Assembly: GCA_015295985.1 (NCBI GenBank)
Contig: DVDX01000018.1
Coordinates: 1 to 64,000, forward strand
Length of the DNA: 64,000 bases
Direction: 5' to 3'
From: Synechococcus sp. M44_DOE_062
Lineage (GTDB): Bacteria; Cyanobacteriota; Cyanobacteriia; Thermostichales; Thermostichaceae
A model generated the notes under the pieces. It did not search any database, was not told the DNA's origin, and saw nothing but the letters and a program-made list of their open reading frames with translations. Below, in pieces: positions 1 to 7,785 of this stretch (position 1 is the first letter of the stretch; each line of letters begins with the position of its first letter). Both the position numbers and the translations under genes were made by a program.

Positions 1-100
1 CAGGACAGCGCTTAACTAGAATAGCACTCTTGGGTCAGAACTGCCCCTCAGAAAATCCCCTCAGCCCCCTTTTGGGAGAGAGTCCACAAACAGGCAATGC

Positions 101-1561
101 TTATCGGCAGGCCAGGGCAGCTTCATAAACCCGTCGGTTGGCCGCAAGAGACTTCTCCAAATCCACCAGTGGGCGAGGGTAGTCCACCCCCAATCGAACT
201 CCAAATTGCTTCTGCTCAGCAGTAGTGAGGCGATAGGGCTCGTGGATTTTATCCCCCGGGATCCCGGCCAATTCCGGCAACCAGTGGCGCAGATAGTCTC
301 CGTTGGGATCGTACTCGCGAGATTGCTTGGGGATGTGGAAGTAGCGGAAGCCACGGGCATCATTCCCTACGCCAGCGGTGTAGTTCCAATTGCCGTAGTT
401 GCTGGCCACGTCGTAGTCGATGAGCAGTGACTCAAACCACTCAGCGCCCATGCGCCAGTCGATGCCCAGGTTTTTGGTCAAAAAGCTGGCCACATTCTGC
501 CGTCCCCGGTTGGACATAAACCCAGTAGCCGCCAGCTCCCGCATGTTGGCATCCACCAAGGGGTAGCCCGTCTCACCTCGACACCAAGCCTGGAAGCGCG
601 GCCAATCCTGTTGCCAAGGGATAGGGATCCCTTGGATCCCAGAGGGACGGAACAGTTTAGCGCCGTGCTTGGCCAAGATAAACCGAAAATAATCCCGCCA
701 AAGCAGCTCAAACACCAGCCAGTAGGTGGACTCATTGCGCACCCGCTCCTGCTCATAACGCTTGACCTCGGCATAGACGGTGCGGGCCGAGATACAGCCC
801 AGCGCCAACCAAGCAGAAAGCCGGGAGCTATCGTCGGGATCCAGCATGCCGTTGCGGGTTTCTTTGTAGAGGCGCAGCCGATCCCGATCCCAAAAGTAGG
901 TTTGCAGGCGGGCATGGGCAGCGGTGCTCCCGCCAACGTAGGTGAAGCGAGCCCGCGGATCCCTGGCAGGTGGAGATAGCCCCAGCGAGGCCAAAGTAGG
1001 CAGAGGGCCGGGATCCAAACCCGACGGCAGGGGGGGGATCGAGGGAATGGGCAAGGGATCCCGGATGGGGATGCTTTCCTCGACTTGCTTTCGAAAGCGG
1101 GTGAACAGCTCCGGCAGTTGGGAGAGACAAAAGGGGAGATCCTCAGGGTGGTAGAGGGTATGGCCCCAATCAACCTGCAACCGGATCCCCAGGGGCTGCA
1201 AAGCCCGCTCAACCGCAGCCGCCACCTCCTTCTCCTCAGTGCCCACCTCTTCATGGGCGTAGACTGTCTTGACCCCCCACTCCCGTGCCAAGGTGGGGAT
1301 CACCTGTTCCGGCTGTCCCTGGCAGATCACCAGATCCGAGCCGCGCGACCGCAACTGCTGCCGCAGATCCGCCAAACTCTCCAGCAAAAACTGACCGCGG
1401 AAAGGGCCGGTTCTGGGGCGGAGCCCAAAGGAAGTCTGGCCAAACTGGCGGGGATCCAAGCAATACAGGGGGATCAGAGGGGATCCCTGTTGACAGGCCC
1501 GCGTCAGCGGCTGGTGATCCAGCAGGCGCAAGTCAGTGCGAAACCACAGCAGCACAGTCAT
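101..1561 (-). CDS. phr: Deoxyribodipyrimidine photolyase / cryptochrome family
   Basis: 486-aa ORF; N-term TVLLWFRTDLRLLDHQPL; C-term FAD-binding region GYPLVDANMRELAATGFMSNRGRQNVASFLTKNLGIDWRMGAEWFESLLIDYDVASNYGNWNYTAGVGND. Confidence 0.95.
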   Translation of the reverse strand: MTVLLWFRTDLRLLDHQPLTRACQQGSPLIPLYCLDPRQFGQTSFGLRPRTGPFRGQFLLESLADLRQQLRSRGSDLVICQGQPEQVIPTLAREWGVKTVYAHEEVGTEEKEVAAAVERALQPLGIRLQVDWGHTLYHPEDLPFCLSQLPELFTRFRKQVEESIPIRDPLPIPSIPPLPSGLDPGPLPTLASLGLSPPARDPRARFTYVGGSTAAHARLQTYFWDRDRLRLYKETRNGMLDPDDSSRLSAWLALGCISARTVYAEVKRYEQERVRNESTYWLVFELLWRDYFRFILAKHGAKLFRPSGIQGIPIPWQQDWPRFQAWCRGETGYPLVDANMRELAATGFMSNRGRQNVASFLTKNLGIDWRMGAEWFESLLIDYDVASNYGNWNYTAGVGNDARGFRYFHIPKQSREYDPNGDYLRHWLPELAGIPGDKIHEPYRLTTAEQKQFGVRLGVDYPRPLVDLEKSLAANRRVYEAALACR

Positions 1562-1956
1562 TCTGCAGCCACCCTACACGGATCCCGCGGACTCAGGCTT
1601 GGACGCCCCAGCTCAGGGCTGGGAACAAAATGAGGCACATCGGCAGCCGGGATGTGGATGGGGGCCTTGGTGCGCGGGTGATAGGTTTGCCGAGCGGGAC
1701 GATGGCGCAGCGAGAACGTGCCGAAGCGAGCCAGCCGCACGGATCCCCCCTGGGCCAGGCATTGGCTGATGCTATCCAGCATGGCCTCCAGAGCGGCAGC
1801 AGCCATCTCCACCGTCAGGCCATCCACCTGTGCGGCCATCTGGCGGGCCAGCAAACGGCGATTCAAATGGGGAGGAGAAGCCACCGACTGACCCTCCAGA
1901 CAACAGCAACACAGACAGGGGCCTAGAGCGCCTCCAGTTCGCTCTCGAAAAACCAA
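1558..1956 (-). CDS. HU/IHF-family DNA-binding protein (start uncertain)
   Basis: Core LARQMAAQVDGLTVEMAAAALEAMLDSISQCLAQGGSVRLARFGTFSLRHRPARQTYHPRTKAPIHIPA resembles HU; stop overlaps the photolyase ATG. Confidence 0.7.
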   Translation of the reverse strand: MVFRERTGGALGPCLCCCCLEGQSVASPPHLNRRLLARQMAAQVDGLTVEMAAAALEAMLDSISQCLAQGGSVRLARFGTFSLRHRPARQTYHPRTKAPIHIPAADVPHFVPSPELGRPSLSPRDPCRVAAE

Positions 1957-2120
1957 TGTCGAGATCGATCGGGAAACTCCAGAATGTAGCCGACACCGCT
2001 GCCATCGACCACACGCCGTGCCAGCACCACAGCCTCTTTACCCACCAGAGCGCTGATGTTGTCTTGTCCGCGATCCCGGACAGAGCGAACTTTGACCTTA
2101 TTGCCAACTTTGATTGCCAT
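1923..2120 (-). CDS. Small conserved cyanobacterial protein (SH3-like, DUF2862-like)
   Basis: MAIKVGNKVKVRSVRDRGQDNISALVGKEAVVLARRVVDGSGVGYILEFPDRSRHWFFESELEAL; start set at the internal ATG of the longer ORF. Confidence 0.7.
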   Translation of the reverse strand: MAIKVGNKVKVRSVRDRGQDNISALVGKEAVVLARRVVDGSGVGYILEFPDRSRHWFFESELEAL

Positions 2121-2234
2121 AGCCGATTCGGCAAAACCGCGAAAAGATTTACCACTCAAGATGGTACGGCAAAAGTCCCCTTGCCGAGATCCCGCCGCAC
2201 CTCTGCTGGAGTTGACCCCGATGGGATTGCTAGA

Positions 2235-2717
2235 ATGGAGCGAGAGTGCTGTGCCCCGGGGAAGACTGCCTCTGTGATTGCCCTCTCCCTCAAACCCGCC
2301 CACTGCTCCTGGAGCGTTATCAGCTTTCCCTCCACCCTCTACACCCAGCCCGTCCTTGATCTTCTGATCTCAAAAGTTCCCCCCGCCTGGAGAGCAGAAA
2401 TACGTTTGGGCTTACAAGAAGCGATCATCAATGCCGTCCGCCACGGCAACGGCCTCGATCCTAACAAGAAAGTAATTATCGAGTATGCCAGCTCGGAACC
2501 CTTTTACCAATGGCTGGTGCGGGATCAAGGGCCCGGCTTTCGCCCCCAATGTCAGCTCCACCTCTGCCAACACAGCATCTCGGAAACCCAAGAATCAGGC
2601 CGGGGAATGCTTCTGCTCACCCAAATCTTCGACTTTGTGGAGTGGAATGAAACGGGCAACCAGGTCTATCTGGCCAAGTACATCCATGCCAATTGTCGGG
2701 ATCCCTGGATAGTCTGA
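2235..2717 (+). CDS. Anti-sigma factor-type serine kinase / HATPase domain protein (RsbW-like)
   Basis: LGLQEAIINAVRHGNGLDPNKKV (N-box) and VRDQGPGF (G1 box) of a HATPase_c fold. Confidence 0.8.
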   Translation: MERECCAPGKTASVIALSLKPAHCSWSVISFPSTLYTQPVLDLLISKVPPAWRAEIRLGLQEAIINAVRHGNGLDPNKKVIIEYASSEPFYQWLVRDQGPGFRPQCQLHLCQHSISETQESGRGMLLLTQIFDFVEWNETGNQVYLAKYIHANCRDPWIV

Positions 2718-2720
2718 CCC

Positions 2721-4550
2721 TCAATACCACTGCCAGAACAGCTTGCCCATTTGGGTAATCTGACGGCCCTGATCCGGATAGGGAGCCTCAGAAACGGTGA
2801 GGGCTGTGGTGGCGAAGGCAAAGCGCGTGGATGACCAGCGGGATCCCTTTAGTTTGGGCAGCTCCCTTTCCAACAAGAACCCCAGGGATCCATATCCATA
2901 GCCCAGATTGCGGTGGGGCAGGGGAGCCACCAACTTGCGCCAGGCGCGGTCGGCACCCAAGGGGGGATCCGTAAGGGCCGCCTCCAGAGCCGCCAGAGAA
3001 GAAGCCAGGTAGGAATAGCCTTTGCGGTCGGCGTGATACACCTGCGCCGGCAACGGGATCCCCGGCGGCGACTGGGGAAGAGCCTCTGCCACCTGCAATG
3101 ACGGGGATCCTCCTTTCCCACTGACTTCCAGTGGCTCACCCGCCAACACAGGGATCTCCGGTCGATGGGTGGAGCGGTAAGGACTCCGTCCCGCTGTCGC
3201 GACCGGCTGGGGTTCTGACGGCAAGGATCCCGTCTCCCCTGCCGTTGGTTGGATCCATGCGGTGGCGGTGCCGCGCTTCGTTGCCAGAGAGACCACCTGC
3301 CAGCCTTGGGCGCGTACCCGCTCATCCAGATCAAAATATTGCTCCGCAACGCTAACGCGAAAAGGACTCCGTCCCGCTGTCGCGACCGGCTCATCCGGCA
3401 TCTTGCCGACCCACAGCCAGGCTGGATCCCCGTCGCCGGGCAAAAGGGCAAAGGCAAACTCTCCCCCTTCCGGCAACAGGTGCTGCCAGTCCAGCGCCAC
3501 CTGAGATTGCAAGCGCTGCCGCCACTGGCCAGGATCCACCCGCAATCCCAGCAGATTCAGGGGCTGGATCTGCCCCAGGCTTTGCCAAACCGAGGCCAGA
3601 TGGTTTCCAGAAACCAGCGCCAAGGTCTCATCCGGCAGATGCTGAAGGATCTGCGGGCGAAAGGCTTCTGCCATCGGCAAGGAGAACCCGGCAGGCGCAT
3701 GCCAGAGGGCCGCACTTTCGGCCACCAAGCCCTGGAAGTTCACTCCCAACCCCAGCCCTACCGCCTGCAACGTCAGCCCGTCCGGAGAAACCGCCTCTGG
3801 ATTTTGCCAGAAGGCCCAACCCACATGTGCCTCCCGCAGCGGCTGGATCACCTGCTGAAACAGAGGCTGAGCCACCAGAGACAACTGCGGCAATTGCCAA
3901 GCATCGATGGCGGCGCGAATGGCGGCAGGCTGCTCCGCCAACAACACGTATTGCTCGCCGAAAACGGCTGCCGAGAACCCCTGCAGATCCGGAAAAGCGC
4001 TCCGCGCCGCTGACGCGACCGGGCCGCTGGACACCACCTGAATGCCCTTGTAAGTGTCCACCTGTACCGGCCTCCCAGCCAAGCTCTGCCGTTCCCACAA
4101 TAGGTTCAGCTCAAACTGAGAGAGCGCCGCATCCCGTGTTTCCAGGGCAACCAAGGTGCCCCACTCCGGCAAACTGGCTAAGAGGGTGCTCTTTCCCAGC
4201 CAGGGCCGCACCTCCCGCTCAAAATCAAGGGATCCCCCGGCCAGCACGGATCCCAGCCAGCCTGGGCCGTCAGGGGAGAAAAACTTTCGCCATTGCTGAC
4301 GGGTAGCGCGTCGCTGGGGGGCAGGGGTTGCCGCCTGCCAAAACGCTTGCACCTCGTCAAGGGGAACGGCCAACACCAGCAGCGCTTGCGCCGAGCGGGG
4401 GGCCAAGCCCACAATGGGTGGCAGCTCCGGGTGGGCCAGCAACAAAGCCACCGGACTGCGGGTGAGCAGCCATACAACAACCCACACCATCAGGGCGGCC
4501 AGAAGACCCAACCCGATTAGGATCCCGCGCAAGAGTTGCCGTCGTTCCAT
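2721..4550 (-). CDS. DUF3352-like cyanobacterial membrane-anchored protein
   Basis: 609-aa ORF with N-terminal TM segment; carries four in-frame copies of a dispersed repeat. Confidence 0.75.
   Translation of the reverse strand: MERRQLLRGILIGLGLLAALMVWVVVWLLTRSPVALLLAHPELPPIVGLAPRSAQALLVLAVPLDEVQAFWQAATPAPQRRATRQQWRKFFSPDGPGWLGSVLAGGSLDFEREVRPWLGKSTLLASLPEWGTLVALETRDAALSQFELNLLWERQSLAGRPVQVDTYKGIQVVSSGPVASAARSAFPDLQGFSAAVFGEQYVLLAEQPAAIRAAIDAWQLPQLSLVAQPLFQQVIQPLREAHVGWAFWQNPEAVSPDGLTLQAVGLGLGVNFQGLVAESAALWHAPAGFSLPMAEAFRPQILQHLPDETLALVSGNHLASVWQSLGQIQPLNLLGLRVDPGQWRQRLQSQVALDWQHLLPEGGEFAFALLPGDGDPAWLWVGKMPDEPVATAGRSPFRVSVAEQYFDLDERVRAQGWQVVSLATKRGTATAWIQPTAGETGSLPSEPQPVATAGRSPYRSTHRPEIPVLAGEPLEVSGKGGSPSLQVAEALPQSPPGIPLPAQVYHADRKGYSYLASSLAALEAALTDPPLGADRAWRKLVAPLPHRNLGYGYGSLGFLLERELPKLKGSRWSSTRFAFATTALTVSEAPYPDQGRQITQMGKLFWQWY
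3181..3206. repeat. Dispersed 26-bp hairpin repeat (GGAC stem) inside DUF3352-like CDS
   Basis: GGAC-TCC-GTCC-CGCTGTCGCGACCGG. Confidence 0.85.
3339..3361. repeat. Dispersed hairpin repeat (TTGC stem) inside DUF3352-like CDS
   Basis: TTGC-TCC-GCAA-CGCTAACGCGA, directly followed by another copy. Confidence 0.75.
3364..3389. repeat. Dispersed 26-bp hairpin repeat (GGAC stem), identical to 3181-3206
   Basis: GGAC-TCC-GTCC-CGCTGTCGCGACCGG. Confidence 0.85.
3997..4022. repeat. Dispersed 26-bp hairpin repeat (GCGC stem)
   Basis: GCGC-TCC-GCGC-CGCTGACGCGACCGG. Confidence 0.85.
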
Positions 4551-4568
4551 ATCTCATCTCTCATCTCT

Positions 4569-4967
4569 TCACAACCGTTCTTCCGGCCTATTCTGCAACA
4601 TCCAGGCCAGGTTGTTGCCTGTATCCGCCCCATTAGGCCAGCGTCGGTGGTGGACGGAAGAGGCCAACGTCCATTCAACCAAAACCTCTGGCGAAACGCA
4701 GCGCAGCCACAGTAGTCCTTCTTCTGGAAGGCCCTCATCACCAGCGACCCCCTCAGTCCGCAGCCAAACCGGTGAATTGGCAGGGGCAAGCACTGCCCAG
4801 TGGGGGTACTCTAGAAGGTGTTCTAAGGACTCCGTCCCGCTACTGCGATGAGTAAGTCCGTGCAAGCAATGGCAAGGACTCCGTCCCGCTACCGCGACCA
4901 GCCTGCCCTGCGCATCTTGATCGTGCGCCATGGTGAGAGCACCTTTAACCTGGAAAATCGTATTCAA
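4569..4967 (-). CDS. Hypothetical protein (weakly supported, N-term overlaps phosphatase ORF and repeats)
   Basis: ORF in the gap between divergent genes; C-term LEYPHWAVLAPANSPVWLRTEGVAGDEGLPEEGLLWLRCVSPEVLVEWTLASSVHHRRWPNGADTGNNLAWMLQNRPEERL looks protein-like. Confidence 0.35.
   Translation of the reverse strand: MNTIFQVKGALTMAHDQDAQGRLVAVAGRSPCHCLHGLTHRSSGTESLEHLLEYPHWAVLAPANSPVWLRTEGVAGDEGLPEEGLLWLRCVSPEVLVEWTLASSVHHRRWPNGADTGNNLAWMLQNRPEERL
4827..4850. repeat. Dispersed hairpin repeat (GGAC stem), intergenic/N-terminal
   Basis: GGAC-TCC-GTCC-CGCTACTGCGATG. Confidence 0.75.
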
Positions 4968-6287
4968 GGCCGCTCCGATCTCTCTCGACTCACCCCCACC
5001 GGAGAAGTGCAGGCGCAGCGTGTAGCCGAGGCCCTAGCTGGGATCCCGCTGGATTGCGCCTACTGCAGCCCCCTGTCTCGCGCCCTCGATACAGCTCGCA
5101 TCATTTTAAAAGACCGAGAAGGGATCCCTCTGCACATCACCGATCAACTGCGGGAGATCGACCTGACGGCTTGGGAAGGGCTGACCTTTGCCGAGGTGAA
5201 GGAGAAATACCCCGAAGATTATCATCTGTGGCGGCACCATCCCGACGACCTGGAGCTGGAGGGCCGCTTTCCGGTGCGAAATCTCTGGCAGCAGGCGCAG
5301 GGGTTTTGGGAAATGCTGGCTTTCCATCTGCAATCGGCTTCGGGCCCCTGGAACCATGGAGCGGATCCCTCCCAGAGACAGACCCTCAATATCCTCATCG
5401 TGGGCCACAGTGGCATCAATCGCGCCCTGGTCAGCACCGCCATAGCGCTCCGCGCCGCTAACGCGACCGGACTGGGGCCACACCACTATCACTGTCTTGG
5501 GCAGGATAACTGCGCCATCAGCGTTCTCAATTTTCCCGAGGGCCTGCAGGGGCCCCCACAACTGGAATCTCTAAACATCACCGCTCACCTCGGCCAAGCC
5601 CTACCCAAGCGCAAGCAGGGGATGCGCATCTTGCTAGTGCGGCATGGGGAAACCCAATGGAACCGGGAGCGCCGTTTTCAGGGGCAGCGGGATATCCCCC
5701 TCAATGCCACCGGGGAGGAACAGGCAGCCAAGGTGGCAGAATGTTTGGCCACTCAACCCCTGCAACTGGCCTTCTCCAGCCCCCTAAAGCGCTCCTGGGC
5801 CACAGCCGATGCCATCTGCAGCAACCACAGCAACCTCATTTTGCGCCCAATGCTCGACTTGCAAGAGATCTGCCACGGCGACTGGGAGGGCAAGCTGCAA
5901 AGCGAAGTCGAAGCCGAATACCCCGGCGAGCTGGAGCGCTGGCAACGGGATCCCGCCAGTGTGCAGATGCCCAATGGGGAAAACCTTCACCAGGTGTGGG
6001 AGCGCACTCGCTCGGCCTGGCAGGAGGTTTTGGCGACCACCGCAGCCCAGTTTCCAACACAGGGCACAGCGGTTGTTGTTGCCCACGATGCCATCAACAA
6101 AGCCATCATCTGTCAGTTATTCAACCTTTCCCCCCAAGCCTTTTGGATCTTCAAGCAGGGGAATGGCGCCATTACGGTGATTGACTATCCAGAAGGCAAG
6201 GAGGGTGCCCCGGTTTTGAAGGTGTTGAACCTCACCACCCATCTGTCCGGTCAGATCCTGGACTGCACCACCGCCGGAGCTCTGTAA
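4848..6287 (+). CDS. Tandem two-domain histidine phosphatase (phosphoglycerate mutase-like)
   Basis: Two RHGE domains: LRILIVRHGESTFNLENRIQG and MRILLVRHGETQWNRERRFQG; true start may lie downstream of the repeat-encoded N-terminus. Confidence 0.92.
   Translation: MSKSVQAMARTPSRYRDQPALRILIVRHGESTFNLENRIQGRSDLSRLTPTGEVQAQRVAEALAGIPLDCAYCSPLSRALDTARIILKDREGIPLHITDQLREIDLTAWEGLTFAEVKEKYPEDYHLWRHHPDDLELEGRFPVRNLWQQAQGFWEMLAFHLQSASGPWNHGADPSQRQTLNILIVGHSGINRALVSTAIALRAANATGLGPHHYHCLGQDNCAISVLNFPEGLQGPPQLESLNITAHLGQALPKRKQGMRILLVRHGETQWNRERRFQGQRDIPLNATGEEQAAKVAECLATQPLQLAFSSPLKRSWATADAICSNHSNLILRPMLDLQEICHGDWEGKLQSEVEAEYPGELERWQRDPASVQMPNGENLHQVWERTRSAWQEVLATTAAQFPTQGTAVVVAHDAINKAIICQLFNLSPQAFWIFKQGNGAITVIDYPEGKEGAPVLKVLNLTTHLSGQILDCTTAGAL
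4876..4900. repeat. Dispersed hairpin repeat (GGAC stem), N-terminal part of phosphatase ORF
   Basis: GGAC-TCC-GTCC-CGCTACCGCGACCA. Confidence 0.8.
5445..5470. repeat. Dispersed 26-bp hairpin repeat (GCGC stem) inside phosphatase CDS
   Basis: GCGC-TCC-GCGC-CGCTAACGCGACCGG. Confidence 0.85.
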
Positions 6288-6289
6288 AG

Positions 6290-7636
6290 ATGATCCGCGA
6301 GCTGGCAGGACAAAATGTGTGTCTCCAGAGAGTGCGCCTGTTGGATCCCTTGCGCCAGCGGGATGAAGTGACCGATGTGTGGTTGCAGGAGGGTCGCTTG
6401 CAGGCCACTGAACCAGCAGGGATCCCTGCCGATGTTCCCATCATCGATGGCTCGGGTTGGGTGGTGGGGCCGGGTTTGCTGGATCTGTATGCCTACAGCG
6501 ACGAGAGGGTTGGCAACGATCTGGCCCACAGCCGGGAGACCCTAACCTCTAAGGCCTCTGGCCCGCTGGCGCGACTGGCTGCAGCAGCTCTGGCGGGAGG
6601 CTTTACCCAGGTGGGGCTTCTGCCCACCCCCCTTCCCGGAACTGGCTTATTTCCGGTGCTGGATCACCCGGAGCACCTGAACCGCTACCCCCGCCAACTG
6701 GGGGATCCCCGCTGGCTGCCCTGGGCTGCCCTGAGCGTGGGTGGCCAAGGAGAAACCCCAACCTTCTGGGGAGAACTGGCGCAAGCGGGAGCAGTTGGCT
6801 TTGCAGAGGTTCGGCCACTGCGCTCCTTGGCTTTGGTGCGGCGGGCTCTGGAGTATCTGCGGCTGGAGAACAAGCCCCTACTGCTCTGGGCCTGGGATCC
6901 CACCTTGGCCGGGCAAGGCAGCCTTTATGAAGGGATCTGGGCACTGCGCCTGGGGCTGAAAGGGATCCCTACCAGTGCCGAAACTGCTGCTCTGGCCCGT
7001 CTCTTGGAGGTCATCAGGAGCGTTCCTTCCCCCCCACCCGTGCACATCATGCGCCTGAGCCAAGCCCGCAGCCTGGAGCTGATCCAACAGGCCCAAGCAG
7101 AAGGACTGCCGGTTACCGCCAGCACCACTTGGATGCACCTGATCTTGTCCGAAGAGGCCATCCTTGAGCACCACTACGATCCCCATCTTCGTCTCCTGCC
7201 CCCTCTTCCCAGGGCCAGCGACCGGGAGGCTCTGATTGCCGGGATCCGTTCCGGCAGCTTGGGGATCGCTACGGATCACCACCCCTACACCTACGAAGAG
7301 AAAACCCTGCCCTTTGCCGATGCTCCGCCGGGGGCGATGGGCCTGGAGCTGGCTCTGCCGCTGCTGTGGCACCATTTGGTAGAAACGGGATCCCTGACGG
7401 CGCTGCAACTGTGGTCTGCCCTCAGCCTGTACCCAGCCCGCTGCCTAAACCTAGATCCGCCCACCCTCACCCCCCACAGCGACTGGGTGCTGTTTGATCC
7501 CACCCACCCCTGGACGGTTTCTGCGGCCACCCTCCACTCCCGATCCCAAGCGACTCCCTGGCTGGAGAAAACCCTGTGCGGCAAAGTGCTGCACACCCAT
7601 GCTGAGGAGATCCCCTCCGGCAGCTCCACCCCTTGA
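6290..7636 (+). CDS. pyrC: Dihydroorotase-like amidohydrolase (metal-binding HxH absent)
   Basis: VVGPGLLDLYAYSDERVGNDLAHSRETLTS ... GSLGIATDHHPYTYEEKTLPFADAPPGAMGLELALPLL. Confidence 0.85.
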   Translation: MIRELAGQNVCLQRVRLLDPLRQRDEVTDVWLQEGRLQATEPAGIPADVPIIDGSGWVVGPGLLDLYAYSDERVGNDLAHSRETLTSKASGPLARLAAAALAGGFTQVGLLPTPLPGTGLFPVLDHPEHLNRYPRQLGDPRWLPWAALSVGGQGETPTFWGELAQAGAVGFAEVRPLRSLALVRRALEYLRLENKPLLLWAWDPTLAGQGSLYEGIWALRLGLKGIPTSAETAALARLLEVIRSVPSPPPVHIMRLSQARSLELIQQAQAEGLPVTASTTWMHLILSEEAILEHHYDPHLRLLPPLPRASDREALIAGIRSGSLGIATDHHPYTYEEKTLPFADAPPGAMGLELALPLLWHHLVETGSLTALQLWSALSLYPARCLNLDPPTLTPHSDWVLFDPTHPWTVSAATLHSRSQATPWLEKTLCGKVLHTHAEEIPSGSSTP

Positions 7637-7677
7637 TCCTGAAGAAGGCCGACAAGACCTGTCCGGCGGATGTTTAG

Positions 7678-7703
7678 GGACTCCGTCCCGCTAGCGCGAA
7701 CAG
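7678..7703. repeat. Dispersed hairpin repeat (GGAC stem), intergenic
   Basis: GGAC-TCC-GTCC-CGCTAGCGCGAACAG. Confidence 0.8.
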
Positions 7704-7785
7704 AGTCCGCTTGGAGAAAGAGCCAATTCAAAAAATAATGATCAAGACCGAGATCCGCTCGCCTCAGTGGGACGGAATCCTTAAC

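Noticed and set aside
624-643. Many BamHI-like GGATCC sites suggesting cloning or vector artefact
   Set aside because: They are spread evenly across native genes in many contexts; fits a genome-wide palindrome instead.
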